Of a stretch of DNA of 64,000 nt, positions 59,618 through 64,000 are shown in pieces (the stretch's first letter is position 1; the number at the start of each line of letters is the position of its first letter). Origin of the DNA: CAWKGV01 sp963849305 (lineage in GTDB: Bacteria; Pseudomonadota; Alphaproteobacteria; Acetobacterales; Acetobacteraceae); contig CAWKGV010000022.1 of assembly GCA_963849305.1 (NCBI GenBank), positions 558,001 to 622,000 of the forward strand, given 5' to 3'. Position numbers and translations under genes: made by a program. Under the pieces are notes generated by a model. That model saw only the letters and a program-made list of their open reading frames with translations. It ran no database searches and was not told the DNA's origin.

Positions 59618-61016
59618 TGTCGGTGACGCGTAAAGATGTCCGCCCTTTGTAGCGAATCATATGTCCGCTTCTGCCGATGTGGCGGCTGTGGGGTTGTGGG
59701 CAGCGCGCTGGCGTTGTCCACAAATCCACCAGCCGGGCCTGCCGAGCGGTTCAAGCGGCCCTCGGGACGGCGGCTTCGGATGGTTTGCCGTCCTGATCGT
59801 AGCGGGCCAGACAACGCGGCCCGTCAAAGATCGCGAGCTGCCCGTCCGGGTATTCGTGGATGCGCACGGTGGCCTTGACGTAGTGGTGGCGATGCAGCTG
59901 CGGCGGGATCTGCAGCGACCGCCTGGCCCACTGCACGCAGTTGTCGCGGCCCACCTGCCGGTCCGCCTGTATGCACAGCACGTCGGCCAGCGGTGGCCCG
60001 GCATAGGCCACGAACGCGGAGCCGGGCTCCGCCGCCGACTTGGCGAAGCGGGTGTTGTAGGCCGGCACGAAGCTCTGCCGCAGCTGCTGGTTGGCGGCTG
60101 CGATGGTGGTGATGCCGGCATGGCGCAGTTCCGGTGGCAGCCGCTGCTGCAAGGTGCCGAAGACCCGCTCCATCCGGCCCCGACCCTCGCGGCGAATAGG
60201 ATGGGATATGGCGGATGCCGAGCCGGGCCAGCGCCTGGCCGACCTGCGTCGGCTGCCGCTTGTCGACCTTGCCGCCGGCCTTCGGGGTCAGGAAGTAGTG
60301 CGAGCCGCGATCAGTGTAGAGCGCGCCGAACAGCCCGTGCGCGGCGATCGTCTCGCCCAGCCCGAGAAAGCTCGACATGGTGCCTTCCTGCTCGACCAGG
60401 ATCGCCGAGTAGATCGCCCCGGTGGCGTCATCCAGCGTCACCACCAGGTCGAGATCGTGGTCGAGCGCGCCGATCCAGCGGTGCGTCGATCCATCCTGAA
60501 ACAGCAGCATCCCCGGCAACGGACGGCGCGGCCGCTTCTTGCGGTGCTGGCCGCGCCGCTTGGCTTTCGTCACCAGCCCGGCCGATTGCAGCGCTAGCCG
60601 CGTCACCGTGTAGCCCAGCGTGTAGTTGTGCCGCTTGCGCAGCTCTTCATGGAAGTGCTTGACCGTGAAGTCGGCATACTCCTCGCGATACAGCCGGCGC
60701 ATCCGCTCCAGCTCGCTCTCCGGCGCCCGCCGCCCCGATACGCGGCCCAGCCGGCGGTCGCGCAGACCGTCGGCGCCAGCGTCCTCGTAGCGCGCCCGCA
60801 GCCGCCGGAAATGCCGCGCCGACACCCCCAGCAACTCGCCCGCCTCCTCCGCTGTCAGCCGGCCCTTCTTGTGGCGATCCCATGCATCCTCGAAGCGCGT
60901 CACGAATGCCTCCCACAGCACCGTCGTCCGACGCATCCGCCGCCTCCAGAACAGGCGGCGAACAATCCGGACAACTCACGCGCTACGAAAGGCGGACAAC
61001 AAACGCGCTCCCAACA
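59618..61016 (-). mobile_element. ISNCY (IS1202-like) insertion sequence with 16-bp target duplication
   Basis: 1399 bp. The ends TGTCGGTGACGCG (59618) and TGTTGGGAGCGCG (complement at 61016) are imperfect inverted repeats that continue inward for about 50 bp with repeated TGTCCG blocks. CTTGCCCTCACGGCGG flanks both sides (59602-59617, 61017-61032). Long duplications are known for the IS1202 group. Recent relative to the gene it splits, since the duplication is perfect. Confidence 0.82.
59751..60936 (-). pseudogene. ISNCY/IS1202-type transposase, one frameshift
   Basis: Begins MRRTTVLWEAFVTRFEDAWD at 60936. A helix-turn-helix 'GRLTAEEAGELLGVSARHFRRL' precedes the DDE domain: 'LLFQDGSTHRWI' (D), 'GALYTDRGSHYF' (D) and 'RMERVFGTLQQRLPPELRHAG' (E). 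The third motif is in another frame: one base is out near 60185. C-terminal end at 59751. Without the shift the enzyme would be about 395 aa and active-looking. Confidence 0.78.
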
Positions 61017-61607
61017 CTTGCCCTCACGGCGGTTGTGCAGCCGATCCTGACAGGAGTATTATATGCCCTGCGCTCGGATATCGTGGCGGAAGCTGGTGGG
61101 CACGAGCAGGTTAAGCTGAAGATGCTGCCCAGGCTATATCGAGCCGATGATGGGGATTGCGGAATCTGCTTTGAGTATGCCGTTCATGAAGCAATGGCCC
61201 GGGGCGATCCTCGCGTCATTGAACAAATCGGTGACGCAGCCAATCTATGCAACGTTCCAGGCAAAGACCCTAAGTCGATTCTTTTCGGGTTAGAAAAAAC
61301 AGGAGCGCAGCAGCTAATTGATACAGCTGACCAGATTTTTACCGATGAATCTAGGCTGTTGTATGGCACAAGAGGACAGCCGGCCAAACTGCGTAAACAC
61401 CTGAGTACCATAGCAGGCGCATTCCGGAACCGAAAGACCCGTCCGGCTCTGCCGTACTCAATCCGGGGATTGTGGAAAGCGGATCTATTTGTCGGGTTTC
61501 CAACTACTGACAGATGGGCGGCTACAACCGTCAAGATAAATCAGTCCCAGCTAGAAGGAGCAGCTGGGCTGCGCATCGCGCGGGCGCTTGGGATGCTGGG
61601 TCATCGG

Positions 61608-61769
61608 CTACTTCTTCGCGTTCAGCCGGGCCAGTAGTTCGTTCAATCGGGCGAGAGCCTTAGCTATGTACCTATCCGTCGCTTTGGTGGCTTGGCCTAC
61701 TGTCGCGTTTTCCCAAAACTTCGCGATACGCTCGGCGAGGTTCATGGGCTTTTTCTCTGGGCTTTGCAT
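61608..61769 (-). CDS. 53-aa helical ORF
   Basis: MQSPEKKPMNLAERIAKFWE then 'NATVGQATKATDRYIAKALARLNELLARLNAKK'. Amphipathic, lysine-rich, uniform codon use; an internal ATG at 61745 is an alternative start. It sits antisense to the foreign tail of the split gene. Unknown. Confidence 0.45.
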   Translation of the reverse strand: MQSPEKKPMNLAERIAKFWENATVGQATKATDRYIAKALARLNELLARLNAKK

Positions 61770-62189
61770 ATGTGCAGACTAACAGACCGCATACCCAAAA
61801 CCCAAGCCTGACCGCTCAAGAAGGCTATAGGAACTTATTCGAACTGAGACACTACCCAGTGGCGCATCTGCCCACGGCTTACGGGCAAAATGGGCCTTCC
61901 TGTGGCTTGACGCACAGGGCGCCGGCACGCGACGCCCCATTATCCCCTCGACAGCTCGGCCAAGACGGGTCGCAACCGAGGAGGACCGGATCATGAAGTC
62001 ATTTGCGCTTGCCTTCACAGCCTGGCTCGCTTATCGCGACCGGCAGCGTGCAAATTCTAGGACATGCGCACGCCGAGACTGCACCGCACGAGACGCAGGT
62101 TGCGTGGTGTAGTTGCGGCTGACCAAGCGCGCGCTTTCGGAGCAAATTGGGGGCGGCGCCAGCATGAAGGGCCTGCGATGCGGGAGTGC
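61770..62189. other. No assigned gene
   Basis: About 420 bp. A GAGGAGG followed by ATG at 61993 gives a signal-like MKSFALAFTAWLAYRDRQ but stops after 39 codons; probably the stub of a truncated secreted protein. Nothing else seen. Confidence 0.35.
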
Positions 62190-62629
62190 GGATCGCCTTG
62201 CCCAAAGCACGGTCAAGCGGCAGATCCCATGCCTTGTTCTCGTTGACCATGCCGGCCTGTTTCCATCGGCCCATGCCGGCGGACAGCGCGAGTGACTGTT
62301 TCTGCGCGGCGGCGTCAAGGAATAGGAGTGCATCGGGTATGTCCTCGCGCCGTTGCCCCGCCTTCTGCTGTGGCATATGGAACCACCCGAGCGCGGGAAG
62401 AACCGGGAAGATGATGAGCGAATTCAATCTCCGCCTCGACGAGTTTCCCGGAGGCCGGAACGTTCACGAGATGCTCCTTCGCCGACGCCGCGAATGCCGC
62501 CACATCGCTGTCGGGCGTCGCGGTCCACGCGGCATCCTGGCGCACGCTCTCGTCCAAGTAGTACCGGCTGAACAGCCCGCCGCCGATCACGGGGGCCTGG
62601 TCCCCAGGAAATCGGTCGCGACGCCCCAA
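62190..62629 (-). pseudogene. N-terminal fragment of a type II (Eco57I-like) restriction-modification enzyme
   Basis: 'GRRDRFPGDQAPVIGGGLFS', 'YYLDESVRQDAAW', 'HLVNVPASGKLVEAEIEF', then one frame over 'FPVLPALGWFHMPQQKAGQR', 'REDIPDALLFLDAAAQK', 'NENKAWDLPLDRALG' resemble the N terminus of large single-chain R-M enzymes. One shift near 62425 and loss of everything after 'TPASQAL' make it dead. No methyltransferase motifs remain. Confidence 0.5.
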
Positions 62630-62923
62630 CTCGCGTCATGATCCAACTCAGATCGCCGTTGCTCGACGCCGAGTCCCCCGTCCGATGTGGAGCCAGACTA
62701 TACCGCGTCTAAATCTTGATCGGGAAAGACAGAACGCGTTCAAATGTGCTGGCTAGATCGCGTAATAGCCTGGCCCTACATGACGGGCCGTTTCTGACCC
62801 GCCGCGCGGCGAGTTGCGGGATCGATCTCAGGTGGATGCGCCTGACGGCGTTCGCGCTCGGGTCGACATCGTCAACGACGATATAGCCCGACCAGCACGG
62901 CCGGGAGCCCGTCGCGCAAAATG
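62630..62923. other. No assigned gene
   Basis: Short region between the restriction-enzyme fragment and the cytochrome/binding-protein gene; no coding frame or RNA gene recognised. Confidence 0.4.
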
Positions 62924-64000
62924 TTAGGGCTCCTGCACCGAGTGCAGGAATGCCAGGATGCTATCGAATTGCTTGTCGGTGAGGATGCCGCTCCAGTTCG
63001 GCATTCCCTTGGTCATCCTGCCGTGCGTGACCGTGGTCATGAAGACCTGGTCCATGTCGTCGCCATAGCGGTGGTGCAGCAGGCGGAGGTTGATCCGCCG
63101 CTCGCCCTGGATCGCGTCGGGTCCGTGGCAATGCGCGCAGTTGTCGTTGAACAGCTTGTGCCCGGCGGCGACCTGCTCGGCGCTCGGCGGCTGGCGGGCG
63201 CGGATGCTGGCTGATGCCGGGCTGTCGCCGGCGCGCTCGTGCCGCCGGAGCGGTCGGCGTTTCCGCCGCGCACGCGCGAGCTGCACCGGGAGCCGCGATC
63301 GGAAACCCGTACTTCGCCATGAGCGCCTCGGTCGTGCGCCGGCAAGCGCGTCGAGCGCCTGATCGACCTGATCGCGCAATGCCGTCTGCTCGCGCGGAAA
63401 GCCGATCGCCGCGCGCCATTGCATGTGCTGGACCGGCGACCGGCACGACCCGATAGGCGTCGTGCAGCGCGGTTTTGTCGATCCAGCCGGCGGACGGCCC
63501 CCAGATGAATGCCGCATCCACCTGCCCGGCCGCCAGATCCTTCATCGCCTCCTCCGGGCGAGAGCACGGTGACGGCATGAAGGTCGCGTCCGGGTCGCGA
63601 GGAGGGTTTGCGGCGGCGAGGCGAACTGCACCGCTACGCGCCGCCCCGCCAGGTCCGAAAGGCCGCGTCACGGCCTGATCCTGCGGCACCACCAGGGCGT
63701 AGCCGGGGCTCAGGATCGGTTTCGAGAAGATCAGCCGCGGGCCCATGAAGTCCGGGATCGTCCGGCACGCCGATGAAGCCGTCGCAGCGTCCGGCCAGCA
63801 AGGTCGTGCGGACCGCGTGCTTGGTGAAATAGGTCGAGTGTCCAGACCGGCTCGAACGGGCGTCCGAGCCGGGCGGCAATTGCCCGCCCGAGCTCGATGT
63901 AGAAGCCGGGCGTGGCTGGCTGGTGCTGCTGAACGGCAGGTTGTCCGGATCGGCGCAAAGGCGAAACGGCGGCGCCGTCGTCCGCGGCTGCCGGCCCGCG
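62924..64000 (-). pseudogene. Quinoprotein-associated substrate-binding protein fused to cytochrome c, many frameshifts, partial
   Basis: Enters from the right edge. Pieces in successive frames: 'PGFYIELGRAIAARLGRPFE', 'TYFTKHAVRTTLLAGRCDGF', 'MGPRLIFSKPILSPGYALVV', 'EEAMKDLAAGQVDAAFIWGP', 'WRAAIGFPREQTALRDQVDQ', 'EALMAKYGFPIAAP', then a c-type cytochrome domain with CAHCH ('LFNDNCAHCHGPD') and Met ligand in 'TKGMPNWSG'. This is the layout of MoxJ/XoxJ-like binding proteins linked to PQQ alcohol or methanol dehydrogenases. At least five shifts within 1.1 kb mean a pseudogene or poor-quality sequence at the edge. Confidence 0.65.

Larger units (their letters stand above)
59554..61637 (+). pseudogene. 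Unknown-family gene split by an ISNCY element
   Basis: MRIREERQLNPVADEVLALTA runs from ATG 59554 to 59617, where the insertion begins. The same frame resumes at 61033: 'VVQPILTGVLYALRSDIVAE', 'DDGDCGICFEYAVHEAMARGD', 'DAANLCNVPGKDPKSILFGLEKTG', 'LLYGTRGQPAKLRKHLSTIAG', 'SIRGLWKADLFVGFPTTDRW', 'QLEGAAGLRIA'. Removing the element and one 16-bp repeat restores a continuous frame. After about 61580 the sequence looks foreign, so the 3' end is also lost. The family was not recognised; the conserved style suggests an accessory, possibly restriction- or phage-related, protein. Confidence 0.65.

Noticed and set aside
61993..62112. 39-codon secreted peptide starting MKSFALAFTAWLAYRD
   Set aside because: Good ribosome-binding site, but after the signal-like start the sequence is Arg/Cys-rich and antisense to the R-M fragment junction; likely a truncated stub.

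Overview
The window is GC-rich, tightly packed alphaproteobacterial chromosome, most consistent with family Acetobacteraceae (Rhodospirillales). Support: the 16S sequence and the 16S-Ile-Ala-23S-5S-fMet rRNA operon, a circularly permuted alpha-type tmRNA gene, an alpha-type SspB, a phasin, a quinoprotein-associated binding protein/cytochrome c remnant, and the order rpoZ-rsh-acpS-lepB-rnc-era-recO.

Layout. 1-3.4 kb is a scar region: a carboxylesterase whose nucleophile Ser is Leu, an IS1111-type IS110 element, and chimeric debris of a UPF0261 gene and a TIR domain. 3.4-10.5 kb holds a GNAT acetyltransferase, a methyltransferase, rsmI, an LpoA-like lipoprotein, and a coupled kinase / divergent enolase / 2-hydroxyacid dehydrogenase cluster. 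10.5-21 kb is the housekeeping core (rpoZ, rsh, acpS, lepB, rnc, era, a heptad-repeat membrane protein, recO, parC) followed by a branched-chain-type substrate-binding protein. 21-41 kb is metabolic: a Nudix/bpt/acylase operon, a CMD/dehydrogenase/LLM/aldo-keto cluster, a TetR and DUF2852 pair, Uma2, the queuosine operon queA-tgt-queF with a VUT transporter nearby, sspB, tmRNA, thyX, CHRD, phasin, two tiny peptides, LysR and MOSC. clpB follows at 41.3-43.9 kb.

44-50.4 kb is a complete rRNA operon. It has a consensus promoter and a G/T-rich leader. The 23S gene carries an intervening sequence with a four-helix-bundle ORF framed by 43-nt inverted repeats built from a 7-nt unit. The spacers hold further inverted repeats.

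50.4-64 kb is a decaying island starting at the 3' end of tRNA-fMet. An operon of two tyrosine recombinases and one large serine recombinase runs into the tRNA, preceded by an excisionase-like HTH gene and a 267-aa unknown. Beyond it lie IS5 and IS6 remnants, a cobalamin-binding-protein/resolvase chimera, an orphan MbcA/ParS-type antitoxin, an unknown gene split by an ISNCY (IS1202-like) element with a 16-bp target duplication, a restriction-enzyme fragment, and a heavily frameshifted quinoprotein-associated binding protein/cytochrome c gene at the right edge.

Single-base frameshifts recur in otherwise well-conserved genes (clpB, hydroxyacid dehydrogenase, aldo/keto reductase, transposases, integrase). 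Either these genes are decaying or the assembly has uncorrected indels; most core genes read through intact.
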